A program made the translations under genes and the position numbers. 64,000 nt of DNA, taken from NCBI GenBank assembly GCA_942159475.1, contig OW804096.1, forward strand, positions 125,602,941 to 125,666,940. Direction: 5' to 3'. Position 1 is the first letter of the stretch. Each line of letters opens with the position of its first letter. The stretch is from Sthenelais limicola (lineage: Eukaryota; Annelida; Polychaeta; Phyllodocida; Sigalionidae). This document shows positions 10,447 through 19,249 of this stretch, piece after piece. The notes under the pieces were generated by a model. It saw only the letters and a program-made list of their open reading frames with translations, made no database searches and had not been told where the DNA came from.

Positions 10447-12958
10447 ATATATGATAATCTTAGCTCCGGATCCATCCTTATAACTCATGGACTACCATCG
10501 CCATGAGGTTCTGAGTCGGTCTGCTATATACGCTAATAAATGATTAGAAGCGTGAAGAAAATGGGATATTTCGCTTTTACATCGCTCCAGCTCTGTTTTC
10601 TCTTACTTGTAGGGTTGTGAAAAACAATGCATTGTTACTCTGAGTATAAAGTCTATAATCAGATTCTTTTAGATTTTTCATATCTGAGTGCTATTGCATT
10701 AAAGAAAGTGCGATAGTAGATTTAATTTTAAGAAGCTTTCCTACAGTCCACGCCATTTGCCAATGACTTTATGTGAACTGTATGTACCTATTTTGTAAGA
10801 CATCTGTTAAGGTTACTCACATTAATTATGTCTATCGGATCTGTGTGGTCTGTATTTGTTCAGTCTCAAATAAACTTTGTGACCCCATGTTTCATTTTGA
10901 TATGCTGGTCTCATAGACATTATATTGATATTGATTAAAAAGTCGTTGCCTAACAGGCATCTTTTGAATCACAATGAAGCCCCTCCATAGACTGTGCCTC
11001 GGAAGGAGCTTTGCTATCTATATTAATGAAATTTACCAGGTGATATTAAGGGCGGTCCATGACTATAACACACGTAGAGGATCTGCAAACCCTGGTCTTC
11101 AAGTTCGCGCAGAGGTTTCTCTCTTGACTTACATAAAGAAATGTTGACAGTGAAAACAGGAACGATTGAAAGAAGAAGAAGGAGAATGCTCAAGTTGTGA
11201 GCCAAGAATACAACTGATTCAATATAGGATCAATAAGATTTACGATATTATATCATTCTGTTTTTGCCCAAAGGATTCATGGATACAATTTTGCGTGTTG
11301 ACGTCTCCCCACAAATCAAATGTCCTTCATTGAAATTCTGAACTTCTGAGATTTTAAAGTGGGAGCAATCTTTCAGGATTGAATTTCTCAATGTCTCCCG
11401 AAGTGAATGTGGAATGTGGTCTTGGATAAATGATTCAATTAGAGTAGCAGACAACAGTCATATTTATGATGTAATTATTAAAATGAGAATCCTCCCGATG
11501 AAGAATCATTCCAATTATTGAGAAACGGCAGCAGGTCTCCAGTAGACAACATTCACTTCAACTGCAGTTGATATATATGCAGCTTTACCTTCCTCCTTTA
11601 TCCATTGCCTGGCTCAGTCGAACAATCTTATTAGAAGTCACCTACAAATTTATGGACATCCAAGATATTGGCTATATTCAATATAGCTCACAATATAATA
11701 TCCTGTCAGAATCGATGTAAAATACATGAGATTAGGACATGCTTCACCGAGAGGAGTGATTCATAATGTCCACTTTCCGTCTCCTGCATCTCTTATATGT
11801 GAAAGCTGAACGTAGGCCATTCATCAGATGAAGCTATTGTTACAATATAACAACCCATCCAGGCCGTCATATTACAAGGGTTGCCACACACTTAGCATTC
11901 ATATAGTAAGAAAAGGGATGAATAATTCAGTAAAAACAATGACCTTCTCTCTGATATAACTGACCCCAAGTGAATGTATTATGGTATGGGCATGTGTTTA
12001 TTGCGAAAGCAATATCACATTTATTGAAAAAGTATTATCAATGAAGGTTGCCCACATGACTGGGGTTTATTATTTATAGTTAATATGGGATGGAGACAGG
12101 AGGAATAGTGCCACACGCTTCTTTGTCATGATCTTTCGGTCCATCACGTCAACGTGTTGGTTGATCACAGTTAGTGGTGGTTCCTGAAATAGAGTACTCA
12201 CCACTGAGTGGTGCTTTTTCTAAATGCAATCATTGTATAATCATGGAAAATTCAACGAGGAAAAGCATGCGCTATGGATAAATTGATAAATAGATAACTG
12301 TGATCGTGATATTTATTTTTTTATTAGAAACGTTTATTAATCGATACACAAAATAATATGACGATATACAATCTATTCTTGCAGAGTACAGTGACATATG
12401 TATAATTGGTAGGAAATGAGCCTCAGTTTTAAACATTTGAACGGTTAAATCTGGTTGAGTGGCTAAATATTACCTTTTGGTTCGATAAACTGTGACTTGT
12501 TTATGCATGTAACAACACAAATAGAAAGAGACTAGTTAAGAGAAGAAACTAGGAGAGAACTACGATGATAGATTGAGGGGTGAGAGATAGGAGGATATAA
12601 ATTTACAGTTTTAAGAGAATATAGGTAACATACATTCAGCCTTGGTTAAGGATGTGAAGACCTTATAATCATTTATGTTTCTCGTGTCAACATAGAGATT
12701 GTTCCATAGTAACGCAGTTTGATCACAGTTAGTGCATACAATTAATTTTAATACATAGTGCATTTTAATACTTATTAAAAAAACAACGCCTCTAAAGTCG
12801 GAGTATACTGGAATTCCCAAAGGAATGAGCATTTTCATGTTCGTACCCAATCATTTTTTTTAAAACAGGGTCCAGTTTTAATAAATCCTATTGTAGTACC
12901 TCGGATTAATCTTAAGCAATTAATAACTAAACATAAGATATATCTTCAGTTTAATCGA
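10447..12958. other. AT-rich non-coding DNA
   Basis: No gene supported. Short open frames at 11023-11205 and 11248-11454 on the reverse strand have no recognisable domain, and the flanking sequence has no convincing splice signals. Confidence 0.4.
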
Positions 12959-13156
12959 TTAAAATGCAAATCTCCAAGTAATAGCATCTGGAGCATGAAA
13001 CACAGCGAGGAGTTTGGCCCAAATCAACCACTGGGTAACTGTTTTTCCGCAAAAACATAATAACACAAATGACAATGATACGATAAAGAATACAACTAAA
13101 GTGATGAACTCTTCATCGAACAATTTGCTCTGAACAGGAGGCATGTCCGGTCGCAT
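12959..13156 (-). CDS. Possible 65-codon membrane microprotein or exon
   Basis: A short frame starting with ATG. It has a charged N-terminus followed by one strong hydrophobic helix (FITLVVFFIVSLSFVLLCF, residues about 17-35) and a lysine soon after. That layout fits a single-pass small membrane protein or a membrane-spanning exon. I recognise no family, and no promoter or conserved neighbour supports it. Hydrophobic frames also arise by chance in T-rich DNA, so confidence is low. Confidence 0.15.
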   Translation of the reverse strand: MRPDMPPVQSKLFDEEFITLVVFFIVSLSFVLLCFCGKTVTQWLIWAKLLAVFHAPDAITWRFAF

Positions 13157-15680
13157 ATTGGAAAATGGTTGGCGATCGATTTATCTTCCATACATACCTA
13201 AGTGACGGGACTCACTGATCATGTCAATAAGCACTGACAGCTCAGATACACATATTTTCAGAAATACAGTTTTACTATTCTTAATAATCGACAGGTGTCG
13301 GTATTACCCACAATAAGCATCAAGGACTATCCGAACGGCACCTGTAGGCACCTTTGATTGTCACCAGGGACGTCCATTAGCAAACATGAAACAGAAATTG
13401 TTCTTGTTACGGTGAATAATTTCATCACAGAACGAATGCTATAATGTGATGTTAAAACCATATCTCTTATCGTTGGTACTGAAAGCAAAATAAGGCAAAG
13501 TTTTGTATCTGGCATGTCGATATCTTGCGTATGGCTTTTAGCTTCTTCCTGCCAAGGCATGGCGTGTTCTGTGTATCGACCCAGGAACTGAACTTCCTTT
13601 GCAATTGATATTCTATCCGCTATCACTTAGTCCCGTTTGCTATGAATCATGCCCTCCCAGTCTTTAATTAAATGAAAGTTCTGAATAGAGCTCTATAGAT
13701 TTGAAGCATACACATCATTTCAAAAGTTACGTAAATGCATTGTTTTTAATTGTGTTGACTGTAGAGTGCATCTCGCCATCTCTTGTAATATCACAAGTTA
13801 AAAATGCCTGCGAATACTCTAATCGAATATGGTAACCATGGAAACAATATCGAACTCTAAAACCATATCTATAATGGTGCTTCCAAATATATTTATTTTG
13901 CTTCACATCGTCCGCACATAGTACAGTTGTCCTCGAGCGAAAATTAAATAAGGTATTTCAACAAATTAAATGTTACTCACAGTTGTAGTTGTGCCTTGCA
14001 CATGTTCAAAATCACAGAAACATTGCTAAAATAAACAACTATGTACGGTATATACAATCAACCACATGGAAGTGTTCGTGCCGGGCATTGCATATATTTT
14101 ATTTAACTTACTGAGGGACATCTTACACAGGTTCCTAGTGTAAACGTACTCCGTGATAAATAGTATGAAACAAGTTGCAAATGCATACTTGAAGATGCCA
14201 CATAACGATGAATGTAAATCTTCGGCAGAATAAACTCTGTATCAAGGCCATGTGCCGTTACAAACATCCTATTTAAAAAACAATCTAGACCACTCTGGAC
14301 GCAGAGTTTGACCATGCGCGGAAATTTGTGCGGTTTGTTAGAAGGATCATGACAGACATCTTATTTTAGCATCCCATGTAGGCTCTAACAGGTACTCAGC
14401 TTCATTATAATGTGTATCTAAATGTATCCAGTATTTCAGCTGATTAAATACCGCCTATGGCATTGAACATAATTATTGAACTCGGTAAAGTACCTGATTG
14501 TATGTACCCCACCGTGCACTTACCCACATTCGGAAAGGAGTGCACTAAGTACTAAAAGCCCCATTCTATGTGATTCCCCCAAGAAATTGAAATCAGAATT
14601 TTTACCCTGGAGGTCAAACACAGTATTTCCCAATTATCTTAATTCATAGGTTAATGCGTCAAAGCCATTCACGACTTCCTGATAGACAGGGTAAATGCAT
14701 GCCCCCAATCTATCAATATTTAAAAACATGAACACTGAACAAGGCCAATGCCCTGAGGTAGTCAGTAAAATGCCACATTTGAAAGCGCATGGTGTCAGGA
14801 AGGCTAAGATGACAATGAACAAGGGAACCACGTAAGCTGAGATTCCTTTAAATGAATTAATGGTGAGATTAATTTATCTTACACTGCCTCATAATTGAAC
14901 AAAGAACTGCTTTTATCCGCCCTGAAAGGCGATGTTTGAACGACATGAAAGCATTATTAAAGATTGCTTTTCATGTGGACCACAATGTAAAAAAACATTT
15001 GAGGAATAATTGATGTAATCGTCGAAAGTGAAAAATTGAAAATGACAGATTCACGACCCAATTCCATACATCACGTCACAGTTTTCATTGATGCCAGTTG
15101 TGCATAAGAAATATTTGGAACGTACATCAGTATGCATAACACGCCACGAGTTATTTTTCTGCACCGAAATTAATTAAGTAATTAATGGTTTCACTCTTAA
15201 TATTCAAGTTCCTCTTTTCTCGCGTTTTCATTAACATATCAAGACTTTATCAGGATCCGCACACAATGAACCTCGAGAATGAATATAACAAAAAGATTAA
15301 GAAGTTAATTTGGGGAAAGTTTTCAAAGATTTTGATTGGATTTGAAAAATATTTTATTCAGGTCAAATACATTTTTATACATAAAGTACAAATATCCTCA
15401 GAATAGCCTGATTTTATACTATACATTTAAAGCAACAAAACAATATTTTTAATCAAGTATTTGAGTACTATGAGAGACATCCGCTATTGGTTCATCAAAT
15501 GGGATCTAATAATTAAACATATAGGCTAAAAGTATTACAGACCATTATACCGACAGTATATATAGCTTGTACATTACAAAATTCCCACCACCAGCGCCGT
15601 GCTCTTACACGCTAACCATTAATAATTCATAGTATATTTTTAAAAAAAGTATGTACATGATCACAGCAGGCAAAAAAGGT
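13157..15680. other. Non-coding DNA, weak exon-like frames on reverse strand
   Basis: No gene supported firmly. Two reverse-strand frames have less skewed codon composition than their surroundings. One is at 13327-13626. The other is at 14634-14831, where a hydrophobic N-terminal half is followed by cysteines and an AG acceptor (CTCAG) lies just upstream. Neither has a domain I recognise. Confidence 0.35.
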
Positions 15681-15682
15681 AA

Positions 15683-16153
15683 ATCTCGTCAGTCTATCTT
15701 TTGGTAAAAACTTATATTCTTCCAATTTTGGAATTTGGTAATTTTCTCCAATTAAGCATAGGTACAAATTTGAGGAAAAAAATACAAAGAGTTTGGAATA
15801 AAAGTCTTAGACTAGCATACGGAAAAGATATCTCCAATGCTAAAATAACGGCAAGTTCTGGCCTGCTTCCACTTCACCAAAGAGCAGAAATAGCTACTCT
15901 TAAGAGTTTCTTTAAGAGAAGAACTCTTTTTGAACCGTTGTTAAATGTGAACCAAGTCTTAAGAAACAGAGAAAATAACATGTTGAAGATTGTTAGAGCA
16001 AGAAGCGAAAGGTATAGGGGTAGTGTCTTTATTAGAGGCAGACGCCTCTGGAATAGTCTTCCTCATAGACTCAGAATAGAGGAAGATGGAGATAACTTCG
16101 TAAAGGCATTGAAAAAGGAATGGAAAGTGCGTTTTGATAATTTTGTAAATTAA
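15683..16153 (+). pseudogene. LINE reverse transcriptase C-terminal fragment
   Basis: About 150 codons open to a natural stop. The text has the layout of the C-terminal end of LINE reverse transcriptases: a thumb-like KTYILPILEFG segment, then RVWNKSLRLAYG, GLLPLHQRAEIATL and the terminal RGSVFIRGRRLWNSLPHRLR (the usual F..R.I.LWNSLP motif). The catalytic YADD region and everything upstream are absent because of 5' truncation, so this cannot encode an active enzyme. There is no frameshift within the remaining piece, which suggests a fairly recent insertion. The first open codon is inside or just before the insertion junction, and no proper start codon exists. Confidence 0.8.
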
Positions 16154-16613
16154 CTATCAGGTTACAGAACTTTTTTGTGTCCTTTTGTGTCCTTGTTGTG
16201 GACGATATAAGGTTGTGTTTCTCCAAGTGACGACTATAACTTTATGTTATCTCGGTCCACAAGCAGATTATCTGTAAAATGTATTATGCTTGCATCTCTC
16301 CTTCTGAGAATTGAATTATGAGTATAACTTTATAAATGTTTTGGTCTGACTATGTGAGTTTTTGTTTGTGTCAGATACAATTTAGCTATGTCAAATTGTC
16401 GATGGGAGGTTTATAAAATTTGGCTGGTTATCTCTTTTCCTCACACAGTTTTTTTCTTCTGATGCTTTTATTATGTCCGTAGGTCTCCTTCTGAGATATC
16501 TTTTTCACTTAGGCAACGTATGAAGTACGTCCATGGAGGACAATATATGAGTATTTACACTGGAATTGTCATATTTGTTAAATGTCTTTGGCCTGTAATC
16601 GAATAAAAAAAAA
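15692..16613 (+). mobile_element. 5'-truncated LINE, copy 1
   Basis: The 3' part of a non-LTR retrotransposon: the end of its reverse transcriptase ORF, a roughly 450-bp 3' UTR and the tail AATAAAAAAAAA. It is flanked by a near-perfect duplication: AAATCTCGTCAG at 15680-15691 and AAATCTCGCAG at 16611-16621. Both the 5' truncation and the duplication are classic products of target-primed reverse transcription. The 3' UTR end (TTAAATGTCTTTGGCCT...AATAAAAAAAAA) matches the end of the second copy at 53050-53090. Confidence 0.8.
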
Positions 16614-16783
16614 TCTCGCAGCGATACTTTCCAATTTGTTGTTTACACATTAGTTTGGACACTTAATTAAAAAAAAGAGGGCGCGTAATGGAACTTGATT
16701 TACTAATGTGCCATCGTATCAACACGAATACTAATATAACAGTTGGCATTCATATGCTACTTTCAATATTTCAACATTGTAAT

Positions 16784-16787
16784 ATAA
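16784..16787. repeat. 5' target site duplication ATAA
   Basis: ATAA directly precedes the TG of the 5' LTR. The same four bases directly follow the CA of the 3' LTR at 27081-27084. Ty3/Gypsy integrases usually give 4-6 bp duplications. Confidence 0.85.
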
Positions 16788-16985
16788 TGTAAAATTGACA
16801 AGCCCAAATTGTCTAATTTTAAGTTAAAGTTGTCTCATTCAGCCAGACATTCGTCGCGCCCCTACCGGCCAGAAGGCTACCCACACTTTCTTACCGCCAC
16901 AACGCTCGCGGATTTCTTATCATCCCAAAGTCCAAAGGTACAGGTGAGGTCCAGGTCTGACCGTTATCTCAAAGTCAATCACGTG

Positions 16986-17066
16986 GGAAAGGAGGGGAGG
17001 GGCTGACCGCTAGGTCAGGGGAGGGGAGGGAATACTGATTAAAGAGTGGGAGGGAGAGGGGAGGGG
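16986..17066 (+). promoter_or_regulatory. G-quadruplex-prone cluster in U3
   Basis: Three blocks of G runs: GGAGGGGAGGGG near 16990, GGGGAGGGGAGGG near 17018, and GGGAGGGAGAGGGGAGGGG at 17048-17066. The last has four runs of at least three G with 1-3 nt loops, which satisfies the standard quadruplex rule. The cluster lies about 200-280 bp upstream of the TATA box, where Sp1/KLF-type factors also bind. The same cluster recurs in the 3' LTR at 16657+10000 scale, near 26657-26737. Confidence 0.55.
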
Positions 17067-17266
17067 AGATAACCACGTGACCTGGTCACCACCCAAAGAG
17101 ATTGGTCAGAGTGGCAGTGGTCACCCTGAGCCTCGTTTTTAATAAGTGTCTGTCATTGTTATCCTGTGGCTGATTGGATCTCTAATCTAACCTGTCAATT
17201 AATTGGACCAACGAGACCAAAGCCAATCAGCGCAGGACCAGTGTATTTCGTCATAAACCTGTCTAG

Positions 17267-17297
17267 TATAAAAATAAAGGAAAGATGGAAATCAGTC
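17267..17297 (+). promoter_or_regulatory. LTR core promoter (TATA + initiator)
   Basis: TATAAAAATA begins 27 bp before the A of TCAGTC (17294). This is the classical spacing for an RNA polymerase II TATA/initiator promoter and predicts transcription from about 17294. AATAAA (17273-17278) overlaps the TATA box. In the 3' LTR the same hexamer lies 16-21 bp before R, so it could act as the poly(A) signal and make R very short. Confidence 0.7.
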
Positions 17298-17410
17298 TCT
17301 TCCGAGGCTGGTACTGATTTGAAGCATACATCTCTGTGTGTTGCGTTGATTAATTTCTCGCCCAACTACTGACCCTGAATTATTACGAAGAATGACCCGC
17401 ATTTCTTCAT

Positions 17411-17428
17411 TGGCGACCATGATTAGGG
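17411..17428 (+). promoter_or_regulatory. Primer binding site, tRNA-Arg type
   Basis: One base after the LTR end comes TGGCGACCATGATTAGGG. The first twelve bases match the complement of the 3' end (including CCA) of animal tRNA-Arg that starts TGGCGACCACGA in 11 of 12 positions. This is where minus-strand DNA synthesis would start. The assignment rests on my knowledge of tRNA-Arg ends and should be checked against the host's tRNAs. Confidence 0.65.
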
Positions 17429-17483
17429 GCTAGTTAGTTGGTCAGATCGGTATCCGACCTTAGAAGCAAGCAAAAGGAGTCAG

Positions 17484-17609
17484 GTGAGTGTGCCTTTTTC
17501 AAAACTGCCATTGTATTTATGGGTGTTGTATGTTTGGGACTCTGAGCTGGGCTTTTATTGGAAGGTGCATTAGCTGATCACACAAGTATTATCTTACTTT
17601 ACCCTGTAG
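17484..17609 (+). promoter_or_regulatory. Predicted leader intron
   Basis: CAG|GTGAGT at 17481-17489 is a consensus splice donor. A pyrimidine-rich tract ending TACTTTACCCTGTAG (AG at 17608-17609) is a good acceptor. They define a 126-bp intron just before the small leader ORF. The same donor could also supply the spliced env message or the 3' accessory ORF. This is prediction only; RNA evidence is needed. Confidence 0.5.
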
Positions 17610-17625
17610 AGATAGTATTTTAGAC

Positions 17626-17835
17626 ATGCCACCGGCGGAAAGAATTGAGTATGTGGAAGAGTTCCCACAATACCTCGAAGCTGAGGATATTTTCCTAGAG
17701 GAGATATTCAATGATGGTTATCCACCGATCGCAGAACCTGAGGATTGGAACGACTGCGTAGGCACCTCTGAAAGTGTGATTCAGTTCAGCAGTGAACAGC
17801 TAGAAACTATGTCTTACCATTGGGATAAAATGTAA
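17626..17835 (+). CDS. Leader ORF upstream of gag, unknown function
   Basis: 69 codons with an ATG in acceptable context (GACATGC), 16 bp after the predicted splice acceptor at 17609. The product is strongly acidic and soluble-looking (it includes EDIFLEEIFNDGYPP and AEPEDWNDC), with no signal peptide or membrane helix. I recognise no family. It ends TAATGA, and GTAAGA at 17839-17844 right after the stop could be a second splice donor. It lies 187 bp before the gag ATG, in a region where most Gypsy elements have only packaging and leader sequence. It may be an accessory protein, a leader exon joined to a downstream ORF, or a chance frame. Confidence 0.4.
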   Translation: MPPAERIEYVEEFPQYLEAEDIFLEEIFNDGYPPIAEPEDWNDCVGTSESVIQFSSEQLETMSYHWDKM

Positions 17836-18022
17836 TGAGTAAGAATAGGGACTAAAGAGATCAAAATTTTTGTTTTTGGAAATACCTGCACAAAAATTGT
17901 TACGTTGGATCTAGGCAAAAATTAATATTCCAAATTCTCTATATAGAAATAGAATATTCCAAATCAAGCAGGTAATAGTAATTCATCTTTACACATAATC
18001 AGCTAAGTCAAGTACCTCCAAA

Positions 18023-19249
18023 ATGGCGTTGACAACACCCATTAACTGGGATATCACCGCTGAAGAGGTAAATGCACTCAATGATGCTGATCGTAAAGCA
18101 CACTATGCGTCAATAGAAGTAGTTAGAAGGCGTATGGAGAGACATGCAACCTTGCTGGGTCCTAACGATGGGACCAACAAAGAATCACTCAGAGAGTGGT
18201 TAGAGGGGTTGGACAGAGTTAGAATCACAGTAGGGGCACATGATAACATAGCCATAGAAGCAGTTATATTGTTAGCGCAGGGATCATTAGCACGTTCCAT
18301 CGAATCTTATGTAGAAGCACGGGGAGATGAACGCACATGGGAGGGTGTAAAACAGGAAATAATTCGCTTGTTTATGGGAGAAGAGGAGACCACTCAACTT
18401 AGAGAGAAGTTGAAGGGGATCCATCAACTCCCATACGAAGACATACGAATTTATGGCCGTAAATACCTGGAAACAGCTATGAGGGCTTATGAACCAGGCA
18501 TTTTGGCCTTGCCTGTAATTCAGTCACAATTAGCTCGAGATTTTATAAAAGGGCTCACCGATAGACAGGTACGGTGCGAGGTATTCTCAACAAGACCAGA
18601 GACTTTGGGGGAAGCAATTGACCTGGCGACAACGGCAGCGTATACCCATACGTTAGCCGATGCTCCAGCTAGAGGTGAAAGGAGAGAGGAACCTATGGAA
18701 ATAGGCGCCTTACTCCCAAAACTTCGGACGCCAACCCAAACTCTGACTCCACCGACCCCTACTGGGGAGACCAATATGGAAACAAAAGCTGTGATGGACG
18801 AATTAAAAACATTAAGAAATATGGTAGAACTCTTAGGGAGGGAAAGATCTCAACCTTCATCGGTAACAGTTCATGCACCACCAGTTCAGAACCAGACTCA
18901 GTTTCCCTTTGTGCAACCATCCTATTTGCCTGCATTTCCGCCTTATAGCGCTCCAAACCCTGCCCCGGTTGCCAATTCTAATCAGGTAGAGTCACAACAG
19001 GGTCAGAAAAGGAAGGGAGGGGCACAGAAAGGGGGAAAAAGGTTTAGAGGTAAGAATACTTGCTATGAATGTGGATTAGAGGGACATTTTGCTAGAGAAT
19101 GCCCTACTCGATTCGCACAAATGAGAGCGGCTGTACGGCCAGACATGGAAGAAGTAATGGATAACAAAATGCAACCCGTTATAGCGGCTATACAAGCATT
19201 GACTCCCAGAGTTCCCACAAACCCCTTTGTTCTCCCTTCGGGGGAATAA
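18023..19249 (+). CDS. gag: Gag polyprotein
   Basis: 408 codons; the ATG is in good context (AAAATGG). Gag forms the capsid and packages the RNA. Residues about 90-200 look like the Ty3-type capsid domain (WEGVKQEIIRLFMG, then a leucine/glutamine-rich helical stretch). A proline-rich linker follows at about 230-325, then a basic segment and a single CCHC zinc knuckle, C347-x2-C350-x4-H355-x4-C360 (CYECGLEGHFAREC), the usual nucleocapsid signature. The N-terminus is MALTT, so there is no myristoylation glycine at position 2. The frame is intact and normal in length for the family. It overlaps the pol frame, which is open from 19165, so Gag-Pol would need a -1 frameshift in the last 85 nt of gag. 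Codon composition is richer in GC than the flanking host DNA. Confidence 0.95.
   Translation: MALTTPINWDITAEEVNALNDADRKAHYASIEVVRRRMERHATLLGPNDGTNKESLREWLEGLDRVRITVGAHDNIAIEAVILLAQGSLARSIESYVEARGDERTWEGVKQEIIRLFMGEEETTQLREKLKGIHQLPYEDIRIYGRKYLETAMRAYEPGILALPVIQSQLARDFIKGLTDRQVRCEVFSTRPETLGEAIDLATTAAYTHTLADAPARGERREEPMEIGALLPKLRTPTQTLTPPTPTGETNMETKAVMDELKTLRNMVELLGRERSQPSSVTVHAPPVQNQTQFPFVQPSYLPAFPPYSAPNPAPVANSNQVESQQGQKRKGGAQKGGKRFRGKNTCYECGLEGHFARECPTRFAQMRAAVRPDMEEVMDNKMQPVIAAIQALTPRVPTNPFVLPSGE
19165..19249 (+). promoter_or_regulatory. gag/pol overlap, -1 frameshift zone
   Basis: Both frames are open only in these 85 nt, so a -1 shift must happen here if Gag-Pol is made. No perfect X-XXY-YYZ heptamer is visible. 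The nearest candidates in the gag phase are C-CCC-TTT (19222-19228) and G-GGG-GAA, directly before the gag stop TAA (19240-19249). Both would re-pair imperfectly. An unusual slip site or another mechanism is possible. Confidence 0.45.

Larger units (their letters stand above)
16788..17409 (+). repeat. 5' LTR
   Basis: 622 bp, starting TGTAAAATTGACAAG and ending CATTTCTTCA. I see no difference from the 3' LTR. U3 holds inverted and direct CCAAT motifs (ATTGGTCAG near 17101, GATTGG near 17172, AGCCAATCAG at 17221), two CACGTG E-boxes (16980 and 17074) and a G-rich cluster. TATAAAAATA (17267-17276) and the initiator TCAGTC (17292-17297) put the start of R near 17294. U5 would then be about 115 bp or shorter. 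The 65- and 68-codon frames inside are chance frames present in both LTRs. Confidence 0.95.

Noticed and set aside
16809..17372. 65- and 68-codon frames in the 5' LTR, repeated in the 3' LTR
   Set aside because: They lie in U3/U5, have no domain, and recur only because the LTRs are duplicated.
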